DNA from: Cyanobacteria bacterium OH_CBB_238
Lineage (GTDB): Bacteria; Cyanobacteriota; Vampirovibrionia; Gastranaerophilales; Gastranaerophilaceae
Direction: 5' to 3'
DNA length: 64,000 bases
Assembly: GCA_023409995.1 (NCBI GenBank)
Contig: JAEYQN010000024.1
Location: 1 to 64,000 of the forward strand
The notes under the pieces: generated by a model
Database searches by the model: none
Seen by the model: only the letters and a program-made list of their open reading frames with translations
Told to the model about the DNA's origin: nothing
In this document: piece after piece, positions 8,730 through 17,646 of the stretch
How the letters are laid out: every line of letters starts with the position of its first letter
Numbering within the stretch: position 1 is the first letter of the stretch
Position numbers and translations under genes: made by a program

Positions 8730-10102
8730 GAATTACATTTATTCAAGACGCAATAGATAAATTAAGAGGAAAGAAAAAACTTCCAAAAACAAACAAAGAA
8801 GGTTTATTGATTCCTCCAACAAATTACGTTGGCAGATATACATATTGTGGTAAAAATTGTTCAGTTGGTGACAAAGAGACTAAAATAGGTAGTTTTGTAT
8901 CCATTGCTGAAAATGTTATTATTGCTCCATCTGAACATCCGTTAGATAAATTATCTACTTCGCCATATTTCTATTTGTTGTCGGGGCTTAAAACTATTGA
9001 TGATCCAAAGACAATAACGTCACCTTGTAATATAGGTAATGATGTTTGGATTGGAGATAATGCTTTTATAAAAGGAGGAATTACGATTGGGGACGGAGCT
9101 GTAGTTGCTGCAGGTGCCGTTGTTACCAAAGATGTCCCTCCTTACGCTGTTGTTGGTGGAGTGCCTGCAAAAGTTATAAAGTATAGGTTTGATGAACAGA
9201 CTATAAGTAAGCTAATTGAGTTAAAGTGGTGGGAACTGCCTGATCAGGTGGTAAAATTTCTTCCTTTTGATAATATTGTTGATTGTATTAAGGTTCTAAA
9301 GTCAATAAGAAATAACATAATTAATTTATCATTAAGTGAAGAGATAATTGAACACAAAAAACAATATTTATCAGAATATTTTGAAAGTAATAATTTACAA
9401 AGCAAAAAAACGATCTTATCTCGAACAGCATGTTTAACTAATTCGACATTAGAAATACTTGACACCAGTGACTATCGTGTTCGAAACCATCAAGCTTGTA
9501 GAGTTGATTATCTTTTGAATAAGAAAATAGTCCCTAATTCTTCAATAAAATTACAAGAAGTTTTAAAATATATTGAGAACAGGAGTATTCATCATGTTTT
9601 TAAACAGCAAAAATGTGATTTTTTTTCCTACAAAGATGTCTCTTTAATTTTTTTAGATTCATTCTCAGATTTGACTAATCAACTTTTTGTTTCTAATAAG
9701 GGTAACAATTTTTCTTCGTTATACAGATGGATAAATCATGAGGGTGACTTTGATTCTTTATATAAAAGCCTTGGACTGTTGGAGCTTGAAGAAATATTTT
9801 CATGTTATGACAACTTCTTTTCACTTCTGATTGAAAATTATGGAGAAATTCCAATTATTTTTATAAATTTCCCTTCGGTATTTGATTCACGAGAAAAGTA
9901 TCAAGAAAGATCACATAAAATAAAAACAGTTATAAATGAGTTATCAATCAAATATAGGAATCTTGTTCCAATCGAGTTAGAGTTTGCGACTAAAAACAAG
10001 GAAGATGACTATCCTTATCATTTTTCAGAAGAAACATTTGCAATGCTTGCAAGCAAGTTATCTTCACTTGGTATCCTCTATTTTAAATCAGATATAATTT
10101 AG
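8726..10102 (+). CDS. Two-domain protein: CatB-like acyltransferase plus SGNH-like C-terminal domain
   Basis: Residues about 20-160 form a hexapeptide-repeat acyltransferase of the CatB/LbH type (IGSFVSIAENVIIAPSEHP, IGNDVWIGDNAFIKGG, VTKDVPPYAVVGGVPAK). Residues about 225-458 form a second domain with LSRTACLTNSTLEILD, VSLIFLDSFSDLTNQLF and a closing YPYHFSEETFAMLASKL. The Asp-Ser-Asp-Leu segment and the late His recall SGNH-type hydrolases or acyltransferases, though the classical GDS block is not obvious. A 458-residue length is about twice that of a stand-alone LbH enzyme. It probably modifies the glycan or its precursor. The start overlaps the preceding gene by four bases. Confidence 0.75.
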   Translation: MRITFIQDAIDKLRGKKKLPKTNKEGLLIPPTNYVGRYTYCGKNCSVGDKETKIGSFVSIAENVIIAPSEHPLDKLSTSPYFYLLSGLKTIDDPKTITSPCNIGNDVWIGDNAFIKGGITIGDGAVVAAGAVVTKDVPPYAVVGGVPAKVIKYRFDEQTISKLIELKWWELPDQVVKFLPFDNIVDCIKVLKSIRNNIINLSLSEEIIEHKKQYLSEYFESNNLQSKKTILSRTACLTNSTLEILDTSDYRVRNHQACRVDYLLNKKIVPNSSIKLQEVLKYIENRSIHHVFKQQKCDFFSYKDVSLIFLDSFSDLTNQLFVSNKGNNFSSLYRWINHEGDFDSLYKSLGLLELEEIFSCYDNFFSLLIENYGEIPIIFINFPSVFDSREKYQERSHKIKTVINELSIKYRNLVPIELEFATKNKEDDYPYHFSEETFAMLASKLSSLGILYFKSDII

Positions 10103-10115
10103 TGAAGTTTTGTAT

Positions 10116-11177
10116 ATGTGTAAATTATCAGAAAGAGTAAATAAAATAATAAATAAAATATCTGTGATGAAAAGAGCTAATCTTAGAATAAAAAATATTT
10201 TAAGAATGTTTTTCCTGAGGCACAAATTAACACAATCCCATAAGAGTTATGGGAAAATTTATTTGCCGATTTATAACTTAAAATATGAAATTTCTTCTGA
10301 AGAACCTGTTATCTATAATCGGGATGGTGAAGCCATGAGAACCTTTTTTATTAGGGATTTGCATATGGCCCACAATCCTTACTATAGTTCAAAATATTTT
10401 GCTTGGGATAGATATAATTTCGCTCTAAAAACTCACTTTTATACACATAATGCAATGCTTGAAACAATGGGGTCACCAGATTATCGCTATGGCTGGTTGC
10501 TCGAGTCGGAGGCTATTGTTCCTGATGATTATAATGTTTTCAAGAAGTATAAAACATTAAATAAAGAATTTAACTCTATTTTTACCTATTCAGATAGGAT
10601 CTTGGATACAGTAGATAATGCTAAATTTTTTCCGGGTTGTGCTGAAACATGGTATGGAAAACCAATTGGTGGTGGAAAAATGAGTGAAGACGCATATAAT
10701 AGAAAAACAAAAAATATCTCTATCGTTTCTTCCGATAAAGTTTCATGTGAGCTGCATAAATATCGAATTGATCTTGCTCGTAAATATAAAAATGATAGTT
10801 CTGTAGATACCTTTGGTACCTTTGATGGCGGGCTTCCTATCAAAATCGGTGAGTCATTGCAAGACTATAGATATTCTATAGTTATAGAAAATTTTATATC
10901 AAGCTACTTCTTCACAGAAAGAATTACAAATTGTTTTGCTGCACAGACCATTCCTATATATATTGGTGCTGCTAAAATTGATGATTTCTTCAATACTGAT
11001 GGGATTATTCAAATTCATCCAAAAGACTTTTCTAATATTGATAAAATCATAAAACAATGTTGCCAAGAAGATTATGAGCAGCGCATACCTGCAGTTAAGG
11101 AAAATTATAGAAGAGTACAAAAGTATGTGAATGTGTTGGACTACCTATACGAGGAATATCTTATAAATGATAAATAA
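10116..11177 (+). CDS. GT10-like (alpha-1,3-fucosyltransferase-type) glycosyltransferase
   Basis: About 353 residues. The C-terminal half has YSIVIENFISSYFFTERI followed by NCFAAQTIPIYIGA, which matches the donor-binding region of family 10 fucosyltransferases (FENS...TEK...PIYxG pattern). The N-terminal 60 residues are basic and helical. The donor could be GDP-fucose or a related sugar; no GDP-fucose genes are visible here, so another donor is possible. I chose the ATG with a GTGAAG site eight bases upstream over an in-frame TTG two codons earlier. Confidence 0.75.
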   Translation: MCKLSERVNKIINKISVMKRANLRIKNILRMFFLRHKLTQSHKSYGKIYLPIYNLKYEISSEEPVIYNRDGEAMRTFFIRDLHMAHNPYYSSKYFAWDRYNFALKTHFYTHNAMLETMGSPDYRYGWLLESEAIVPDDYNVFKKYKTLNKEFNSIFTYSDRILDTVDNAKFFPGCAETWYGKPIGGGKMSEDAYNRKTKNISIVSSDKVSCELHKYRIDLARKYKNDSSVDTFGTFDGGLPIKIGESLQDYRYSIVIENFISSYFFTERITNCFAAQTIPIYIGAAKIDDFFNTDGIIQIHPKDFSNIDKIIKQCCQEDYEQRIPAVKENYRRVQKYVNVLDYLYEEYLINDK

Positions 11178-12261
11178 ACCAAAAATTTCGGTATTATGCC
11201 CATCTTATAACCATGAAAAATATGTAGGATATTTTATTCAAAGTGTTTTAAACCAGACAGAACAAAATTTTGAGTTAATTATTGTTGATGACTGTTCGGT
11301 AGATAATAATATTGGAGAAATTGAAAAATATACTGATCAAAGAATCAAACTTATTAAACACTCTTATAACAAGGGTATAAATGCTAGTCTAAACGATGCA
11401 GTTGCTGTTGCTTCAGGAGAGTATTTTGTGTTTATTGCTTCAGATGATATTTTGAAAGAGAATCATTTCGAATATTCCTGTAAATATCTTGATGAAAATA
11501 CAGATATTGATGTTTTGTATTGCGGTTTAGATGTTATAGATTCAGATAATAAACAGTTGCTGGTCTCTGACTTTAAGAATGTTGAGGTTAATCAGACACG
11601 AGAAGAACTTCTCAGAAAATGTTTTTTTGATAAGAATCCACTAACAAGCCCGGGAATGGTTATTAGAGCTGACGCCTTTAGGAAAATTATTCCTTTAAGT
11701 ATGTCTATTTTACAAAATCAAGACTATCAGATTCACATTAGGCTTTTAATGAATGGCAATCTTCATATCATTAGTGAAAGATTAGTTAATTATCGTCTGC
11801 ATAGTAGTGTTTCTTCGTCTTCTTTTTCATCTCATAAAAGATTAATTTTAGAAGAATTTCCAGTAATGGATTCTTTTTGTGATATTTCGCCAGAGTTGTT
11901 TGCAAAAGTCTTTGCTAAAGAACTGGAGCAGTTAAAATTACCTTGCTTACCAGAATTAATTCCGTTTCTTTTGGGAAGATTTGCGCTTTTATCAAATAAT
12001 CCAGAAAAACAGAATTGGGGCTATAAATCTGTTATGAAGTTTATAAAATCAAATGATAATTTTGAGAAACTACACGACTTGTTTGGTTTTGATTTTAAAG
12101 AATTTCTTTCATACACAAGCTTATTCTCCAATCAAGAGTATACTCTTATGCTGAAATATAAAAAATACAGAAAACTATTTAATCTTAGTTTGTTTGTTTC
12201 TGGTCTTCTATTAATTATTTTGATGCTTATTGTAGGGTATAATATTTGGGGGTTAGGATAA
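11167..12261 (+). CDS. Family 2 glycosyltransferase with C-terminal membrane anchor
   Basis: A 364-residue GT-A protein. The start KISVLCPSYNHEKYVGYF and LIIVDDCSVDNN are typical of GT2, and VFIASDDI near residue 95 is the metal-binding segment. One membrane helix at the very C-terminus (about residues 338-358, LSLFVSGLLLIILMLIVGY) should anchor it. The start codon overlaps the stop region of the GT10-like gene by 11 bases, so these two glycosyltransferases are coupled. Confidence 0.83.
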   Translation: MINKPKISVLCPSYNHEKYVGYFIQSVLNQTEQNFELIIVDDCSVDNNIGEIEKYTDQRIKLIKHSYNKGINASLNDAVAVASGEYFVFIASDDILKENHFEYSCKYLDENTDIDVLYCGLDVIDSDNKQLLVSDFKNVEVNQTREELLRKCFFDKNPLTSPGMVIRADAFRKIIPLSMSILQNQDYQIHIRLLMNGNLHIISERLVNYRLHSSVSSSSFSSHKRLILEEFPVMDSFCDISPELFAKVFAKELEQLKLPCLPELIPFLLGRFALLSNNPEKQNWGYKSVMKFIKSNDNFEKLHDLFGFDFKEFLSYTSLFSNQEYTLMLKYKKYRKLFNLSLFVSGLLLIILMLIVGYNIWGLG

Positions 12262-12268
12262 AGTATTT

Positions 12269-13150
12269 ATGTCATTAGAGTCTAAAAAAACAGTTTTTAC
12301 CTTTTGGGAGCCAAAAGACAATATTTATCCATACATTCAATTGTGTATTGATACTTGGAAAAAATATTTGGGTAGTTCTTATGAAATAGTAATTTTAAAC
12401 TATGATAATCTTTATGACTACATTCCCAAAGATGCGATAAATCCAAACGTTTTTAAGTATTGTTCACTACCTCAAATTTCAGATGTTATATCAGTTGCAG
12501 TGCTTTTATTTAATGGTGGTATTTATCTTGACGCAGATACTATTATTACCCAATCTGAAATACCTTATATTTATCTCTTGAGTCAATCAGATTTGATAAT
12601 GTTTAATAACTCAAGTCGAGCCAATGTTTATCTGGCATGTTTGATGGCAAATCCTGGCTCAAAAATTTTAAAGATATGGCTAGATACTATTAATGAAAAA
12701 GTGGATAAATTGCCTTCGCTGCCAAAAAATATTAAGGTTGTAATAAAACTCCTTCTTTGTCTTGTTCCGTTTAAATTTTTGAGGAAAAGGATTAAAAGTT
12801 TACTAAATATACAGCTCGAATGGGATTTTTGCGGCAATTCAATTATAAATAAATTAATCAAAGAGTCAGGTGATAGAGACGTATCTTCAGTTTATCTTAA
12901 AGGTTATGAATTTGCAGAGTTGTTGAATAATCCTAAAGGTTTAGATTTATATAGAGACTTTTATTTTACAAATCGTCATTCACTGGAAGAATTTAACGAA
13001 TTGACGGCTGGTGTGACTGCCCTACAAAATTCGTGGACTCCAAAAGAATATAAAGATATGGATAGGGATGCTTTTTTAAGTCAGGATATTTTGCTTGCAA
13101 AAGTTATAAAGAAACATCTTGAAATTAAAACAGCGGTTATTACTCCTTGA
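12269..13150 (+). CDS. GT32-like capsular polysaccharide glycosyltransferase
   Basis: A 293-residue protein. It starts with KTVFTFWEPKD, has ISDVISVAVLLFNGGIYLDADT near residues 70-90 with the DxD-type DAD, and WDFCGNSII later. This is the pattern of the sugar-binding DxD / capsular synthesis (GT32-like) enzymes that often use UDP-sugars. It follows the GT2 gene by seven bases with an AGGA site in front. The acceptor is not predictable. Confidence 0.8.
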   Translation: MSLESKKTVFTFWEPKDNIYPYIQLCIDTWKKYLGSSYEIVILNYDNLYDYIPKDAINPNVFKYCSLPQISDVISVAVLLFNGGIYLDADTIITQSEIPYIYLLSQSDLIMFNNSSRANVYLACLMANPGSKILKIWLDTINEKVDKLPSLPKNIKVVIKLLLCLVPFKFLRKRIKSLLNIQLEWDFCGNSIINKLIKESGDRDVSSVYLKGYEFAELLNNPKGLDLYRDFYFTNRHSLEEFNELTAGVTALQNSWTPKEYKDMDRDAFLSQDILLAKVIKKHLEIKTAVITP

Positions 13151-13236
13151 GTTTAAGTTGAGATATATTAAAAATCTTTAAGTATATTTATTGTAGCTAC
13201 TTGATTATGTTAAGATATTGTGAGGAGGATTGTGGA

Positions 13237-13788
13237 GTGCCTTTTGAATTTAAAAAATTAGAAATTCCGGATGTTATTCTTGTTTCACCAAAAGTGTTTG
13301 GTGATGAGCGTGGTTTTTTTATGGAGTCTTATAAAAAGTCTGACTTCGTAGAAAATGGAATAGCTGCGGAGTTTATCCAAGATAATCACTCTAAGTCTTC
13401 TAAAGGGGTTTTGCGTGGTTTGCACTATCAATTGCACCCAAGGCCTCAGGCAAAATTAGTCAGATGCTCTAAGGGAAAGATCTTTGATGTGGCAGTTGAC
13501 ATAAGAAAAGACTCGCCAACTTTTGGCAATTGGGTTGGAGAGATTCTTTCGGAAGATAACAAGAATATGTTATATATTCCTGTTGGATTTGCCCATGGTT
13601 TTGTTGTTTTAAGTGATGAAGCAGAATTGTTATATAAAGCATCTTCTGAATTTGCTCCCGAATTAGATCGCGGTGTAAGGTGGAATGACCTGGATATTAA
13701 CATAAATTGGGGAATCGATTTTGAGCCTTTAGTTAGTGAAAAAGATGCAGTACAGCCATTTTTAAAAGAAATTAAGGAGTTACTATGA
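13237..13788 (+). CDS. rmlC: dTDP-4-dehydrorhamnose 3,5-epimerase
   Basis: RmlC epimerises dTDP-4-keto-6-deoxyglucose at C3 and C5 on the way to dTDP-L-rhamnose. Motifs: VFGDERGFFMESY, QDNHSKSSKGVLRGLHYQ with the catalytic His, and the Tyr in MLYIPVGFAHGF. The normal start MPFEFKKLEIPDV begins at a GTG placed eight bases after a strong AGGAGG; the longer frame from an upstream TTG would add 12 residues lacking any ribosome site. Length (183 residues) is then typical. It overlaps rmlB by four bases. rmlA and rmlD are not in the window. Confidence 0.93.
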   Translation: MPFEFKKLEIPDVILVSPKVFGDERGFFMESYKKSDFVENGIAAEFIQDNHSKSSKGVLRGLHYQLHPRPQAKLVRCSKGKIFDVAVDIRKDSPTFGNWVGEILSEDNKNMLYIPVGFAHGFVVLSDEAELLYKASSEFAPELDRGVRWNDLDININWGIDFEPLVSEKDAVQPFLKEIKELL

Positions 13789-14765
13789 GGTTATTGGTTA
13801 CAGGTGGCGCAGGGTTTATCGGAAGCTGTTTTGTGAGGCATATTCTGAATAAATACCCTGAATATAAAGTAATAAATCTTGATGTTTTAACATATGCAGG
13901 TAACATAGAAAACTTGGATGATGTAAAAAATAATGCTAATTATAGCTTTGTTCATGGAAATATTTGTGACAAAAAACTTGTTAGAGAACTGGTGGCTCAG
14001 GTTGATACAGTTGTTAACTTTGCCGCTGAAAGTCATGTTGATAGATCTATAACTGGTCCCGAGATTTTCATAGAAACAAACGTCCAAGGGACATTAAATT
14101 TATTGCAAGCTGCAAAAGAGGCAAAAATACAAAGGTATTTACAAGTTTCAACGGATGAAGTGTATGGTTCTCTTGGTAAAGATGGCTATTTTTATGAAAC
14201 TACCCCATTAGCACCGAATTCTCCATATTCTGCCTCTAAAGCCAGTGCAGATATGCTTGTAAGAGCATACTTTGAAACATATAAAATGCCTGTTCTTACT
14301 ACAAGATGTTCTAATAATTATGGACCTTATCAATATCCGGAAAAACTTATTCCTTTCTTTATTTCTCAGTTATTAAAAGGCGATAAAGTTCCTGTGTATG
14401 GCGATGGATTGAATGTCCGTGATTGGTTATATGTTTATGACCATTGCGCTGCTATTGATACCGTTTTACATAAAGGTGAAGTCGGTGAAGTCTATAATAT
14501 TGGCGGACATAATGAAAAAACAAACATGGAAATAACTAAAATTATATTGAACGCCATGGGTAAAGATGAGTCTTCTATTAAATATGTTGAAGATAGATTG
14601 GGACATGATAGAAGATATGCAATTGATAATACAAAAATACAAACAGATCTTGGTTGGGAGCCATCACTGACTTTTGAAGAAGGTATAGTTTTGACTATTG
14701 ATTGGTACTTAAAAAATCAAGGATGGATAAAATCGATCGAGGATAAAAAGATAACTCTTGTTTAA
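13785..14765 (+). CDS. rmlB: dTDP-glucose 4,6-dehydratase
   Basis: A 326-residue extended SDR that makes dTDP-4-keto-6-deoxyglucose, the shared precursor of both the rhamnose branch (rmlC) and the amino-deoxyhexose branch (fdtA/fdtB) of this cluster. Motifs: TGGAGFIGSCF for NAD, HVDRSI, STDEVYGSL with the dehydratase Asp-Glu, and the catalytic YSASKAS. It is a full-length member of the family. Its central place in the pathway explains why the two sugar branches lie in one cluster. Confidence 0.95.
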   Translation: MRLLVTGGAGFIGSCFVRHILNKYPEYKVINLDVLTYAGNIENLDDVKNNANYSFVHGNICDKKLVRELVAQVDTVVNFAAESHVDRSITGPEIFIETNVQGTLNLLQAAKEAKIQRYLQVSTDEVYGSLGKDGYFYETTPLAPNSPYSASKASADMLVRAYFETYKMPVLTTRCSNNYGPYQYPEKLIPFFISQLLKGDKVPVYGDGLNVRDWLYVYDHCAAIDTVLHKGEVGEVYNIGGHNEKTNMEITKIILNAMGKDESSIKYVEDRLGHDRRYAIDNTKIQTDLGWEPSLTFEEGIVLTIDWYLKNQGWIKSIEDKKITLV

Positions 14766-14794
14766 TCCTATAATAGCAGTGTAAGAGAGCGCAA

Positions 14795-15688
14795 ATGCAA
14801 AAAGATGTATCAATAATTCTTGTCAGTTACAATACAAAAGATCTGACCAGAGATTGTATAAAGTCGATTTATGAAAAAACGACAGATCTGAACTTTGATG
14901 TATGGGTTGTTGACAATGACTCAAAAGATGGCTCTGCGGAAATGATAAAAACAGAATTTCCTGAAGTTAACCTAATTGAGAGTGGCGTTAATTTGGGATT
15001 CGGTGGCGCTAACAATCTTGCTATTGAAGCCTCGGATGCAAACTATATTCTGCTTTTAAATACTGATACTATTTTAGTTAATAATGCTGTGAAAATAATG
15101 CATGAATTTATGGAGAAAACACCAGCGGCTGGCGTATGTGGTGGCAATCTTTATGATGCTGAAATGTCTCATGTGCTTTCTTATGGACATATGCCAACTT
15201 TGCAATCTAAAATAGTAAAAACATTTAAATTAGGATTTCTTTTTCCAAAAATAAGGCAATCTATGCTTGATAATGGACACAATGAGACGAACTCAAGAAA
15301 AAAAGTTGACTATATAACCGGTGCAGATCTTATGATAAGAAAAAGAGCGCTAGAGGAAGTTGGAAGTTTTGATAAAGATTTCTTTTTGTATTTTGAGGAA
15401 ACAGAGTTGCAATATCGTATATCCAAGCAGGGATATGAGATTTACATAATTCCAGAATCCCAAATAATTCACCTAGAAGGTAAGTCCTCTTCAAATAGAA
15501 TAAAACGAAGAGAATATTTCTTGAAAAGTGAGTATTTGTTTTTTAAAAAATGCTACGGTTTAACTCCTTATCACTTGATGACTTTGCTCTTTCCTATTTC
15601 TCATATTGCAAGGCTATTTGTTCATCCGAAAATGATTTGGGGTGTTTGGAAATACATTTTTTCTAATGGAGGTGGAATTCGTGAGTAA
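14795..15688 (+). CDS. Family 2 glycosyltransferase, rhamnosyltransferase (WbbL)-like
   Basis: A 297-residue GT2 protein. The start DVSIILVSYNTKDLTRDCI, WVVDNDSKDGS, GFGGANNLAI and LLLNTDTI, then ITGADLMIRKRALEEVGSFDKDFFLYFEE, match the WbbL/RfbF rhamnosyltransferase subgroup. Its position right after rmlC-rmlB supports dTDP-rhamnose as donor, though this is an inference from context. The C-terminus (about 250-275) is hydrophobic and may touch the membrane. Confidence 0.85.
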   Translation: MQKDVSIILVSYNTKDLTRDCIKSIYEKTTDLNFDVWVVDNDSKDGSAEMIKTEFPEVNLIESGVNLGFGGANNLAIEASDANYILLLNTDTILVNNAVKIMHEFMEKTPAAGVCGGNLYDAEMSHVLSYGHMPTLQSKIVKTFKLGFLFPKIRQSMLDNGHNETNSRKKVDYITGADLMIRKRALEEVGSFDKDFFLYFEETELQYRISKQGYEIYIIPESQIIHLEGKSSSNRIKRREYFLKSEYLFFKKCYGLTPYHLMTLLFPISHIARLFVHPKMIWGVWKYIFSNGGGIRE

Positions 15689-16445
15689 GATAACGGCAGT
15701 GGTTCATACCTATAATTCAGAAAAGTATTTAGATGAATGTCTTAAGGCGTTAGTTGATATTGATGAAATATTAATCTGTGATATGCATTCAACTGATGCT
15801 ACCATTGATATTGCAAATAAGTATGGCGCTCGAGTTATTTATCATGAGAATATTGGTTTTGCTGATCCCGCAAGGAATTGGGCAATGAGTCAGGCTAGTA
15901 ATGATTGGATTCTGGTGGTAGATTCAGATGAAATAGTATCAGAAGAGTTTATTAAATACATCAGAGACGAAATAGACAAACCAACTTGTGCAGATGTATA
16001 CAAAGTTGCATTTAAAGCAATTTATTTTGGAAAATTTATAACTCATAAATACCCTGACCATCAACCCCGTTTTTTCAGAAAGGGCTTTGTTGAATGGGGT
16101 GAGAATGTCCATAATGGTTCTACTTTTAAAGGTAAAGTTGTCAATTTACCTGAGCAAAACTTGAACTTAGCTTTTAAGCACTATAATTATGACTCAATAG
16201 AACATTTTGTTGCTAAAGCTAATAGATACACAACCTTGGAGGTTAACAATTTAAAACAAGGGAAGAAGAAGCCTACTGTGTTTAATGTCGCAACAAGAGG
16301 GATATTTGGCTTTATAAATAATTATTTTATAAAAGGTGCATATAAAGATGGAATGCATGGGTTTATAATTTCTGTATTAGTTGGATATTATAAGTTTTTA
16401 GCTATTGCAAAATATTGGGAGTCCTTAAACAATTATAAAAATTAG
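15681..16445 (+). CDS. Family 2 glycosyltransferase, WaaE/KdtX-like
   Basis: The 254-residue protein begins KITAVVHTYNSEKYLDECL, with EILICDMHSTDATIDIA and ILVVDSDEIVSEEF near residue 85 giving the metal-binding Asp-x-Asp. The later HQPRFFRKGFVEW and HNGSTF are typical of the LPS core beta-glucosyltransferase (WaaE/KdtX) subgroup. The start is GTG after a GGAGGTGG site and overlaps the stop of the previous gene; a longer in-frame start upstream would lie deep in that gene. This is the last gene of the cluster. Confidence 0.82.
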   Translation: MSKITAVVHTYNSEKYLDECLKALVDIDEILICDMHSTDATIDIANKYGARVIYHENIGFADPARNWAMSQASNDWILVVDSDEIVSEEFIKYIRDEIDKPTCADVYKVAFKAIYFGKFITHKYPDHQPRFFRKGFVEWGENVHNGSTFKGKVVNLPEQNLNLAFKHYNYDSIEHFVAKANRYTTLEVNNLKQGKKKPTVFNVATRGIFGFINNYFIKGAYKDGMHGFIISVLVGYYKFLAIAKYWESLNNYKN

Positions 16446-16473
16446 GCTTTCAATTTGATTTTCATGTATAAAT

Positions 16474-17601
16474 TTATTTTTTGCAATCCTTGCAACCTTT
16501 AGTTGTATGCCTATCGTGCTTATTTTCAATTTTGCATTGAGAGCATTTCTTTAAAGATTTACCAGGTGAGCCAAACATAAACCTAAGCAAGACTCCTCTT
16601 TTGCTTAATATTTTGCTTAATTCAGTTTCGAAACAATCAGTTTTTTGAATAAGTTGTTGGGCACTTTTGATTAGAGAAGATGGTACTTCTGGCACTTTTG
16701 TGTTTATGCTGCTTAAGTTTCCATTTACGTCGGATATTAATTTATTGGCTGTGGACATATTTTGATTCATTTCAGGAATTGTTTTGATCACCTCAGAGAT
16801 ATTTGTATTCATTGTATCCAAAGTGTTTATGCTTTTGCTTATGGTCTCAGGTGCTTTATTTATAGATTCTTTTATTTCTTCATTAGATAATATAGCGTCC
16901 ATAGCTTTAAAAGAATTAGATGAGTATTTGATGGTATTTTTTAAGTTTGCTTGCATTTTCTTATCAGCAACAAGATTCTTTGTGTTTTCTAGTATCAAAG
17001 CTACATCTCCGGCTGATTGATTAAGCAATTTTGCGTTATCTTTATTTTTTAAGGATTTGTTAATTTCGTCTGTTATTGTTACAAGGTTATTTATTAATTG
17101 CCCAGTTTTTCCTGTTTTCATGTCTTCAAGCAAGTATTGATCAACACTTTCATAAGCGGCAATACCTTTTATAACATCTCCATCATTAAGCAATTCTCTT
17201 GATGGCGATTCTGGATAGCTAATGTCTAAATATCTTGAACCATACAAATTTTCTGGTTTAAATACAATTATTGAGTTTTTGGGAATTCTTAAATTTTTGT
17301 ACATTATATTAACTTTAAATTCAATATGTTGCTGATCTTCCGAGAGTTCAATTTTATGAACATAACCAACGCTATATCCTCGGTAATGCACATTTATTCT
17401 GTGTAGAAACAGGTTAGTGCTAACAGGGGGTATGTCCTTGTACTCGATGGTTATATGCATATATGGTCGGTGAATCAGTGCTGACAAAAAATACCCAAGC
17501 ATAAAAAGTATAATAATTGAGTCAATTATTATCATCCTATTTCTAAGATATTTTTGCATCCCCAACCTCAAATGTTTATTAATATTATAATAAAACTTCA
17601 A
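16474..17601 (-). CDS. MCE/MlaD-family lipid-binding protein with Cys-rich C-terminus
   Basis: A 375-residue protein. A membrane helix at about residues 24-43 (MIIIDSIIILFMLGYFLSAL) anchors it in the inner membrane. The MCE domain follows (about 48-150: NVHYRGYSVGYVHKIEL, GSRYLDISYP). Residues about 170-330 form a long helical region rich in repeated Asn/Ser/Lys, typical of the tunnel-forming tail of MCE proteins. The last 25 residues contain CSQCKIEN and GCKDCKK, four cysteines that could bind a metal. The partners MlaE and MlaF are not seen here. Convergent with the glycan cluster. Confidence 0.82.
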   Translation of the reverse strand: MKFYYNINKHLRLGMQKYLRNRMIIIDSIIILFMLGYFLSALIHRPYMHITIEYKDIPPVSTNLFLHRINVHYRGYSVGYVHKIELSEDQQHIEFKVNIMYKNLRIPKNSIIVFKPENLYGSRYLDISYPESPSRELLNDGDVIKGIAAYESVDQYLLEDMKTGKTGQLINNLVTITDEINKSLKNKDNAKLLNQSAGDVALILENTKNLVADKKMQANLKNTIKYSSNSFKAMDAILSNEEIKESINKAPETISKSINTLDTMNTNISEVIKTIPEMNQNMSTANKLISDVNGNLSSINTKVPEVPSSLIKSAQQLIQKTDCFETELSKILSKRGVLLRFMFGSPGKSLKKCSQCKIENKHDRHTTKGCKDCKK

Positions 17602-17646
17602 ATAATGGTTTTTATTATTACTCCTTAAGCTAATTTTAAGGCTAAT

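Noticed and set aside
13201..13236. An earlier TTG start for rmlC
   Set aside because: A strong AGGAGG lies eight bases before the GTG that gives the family-typical MPFEFKKLEIP start.
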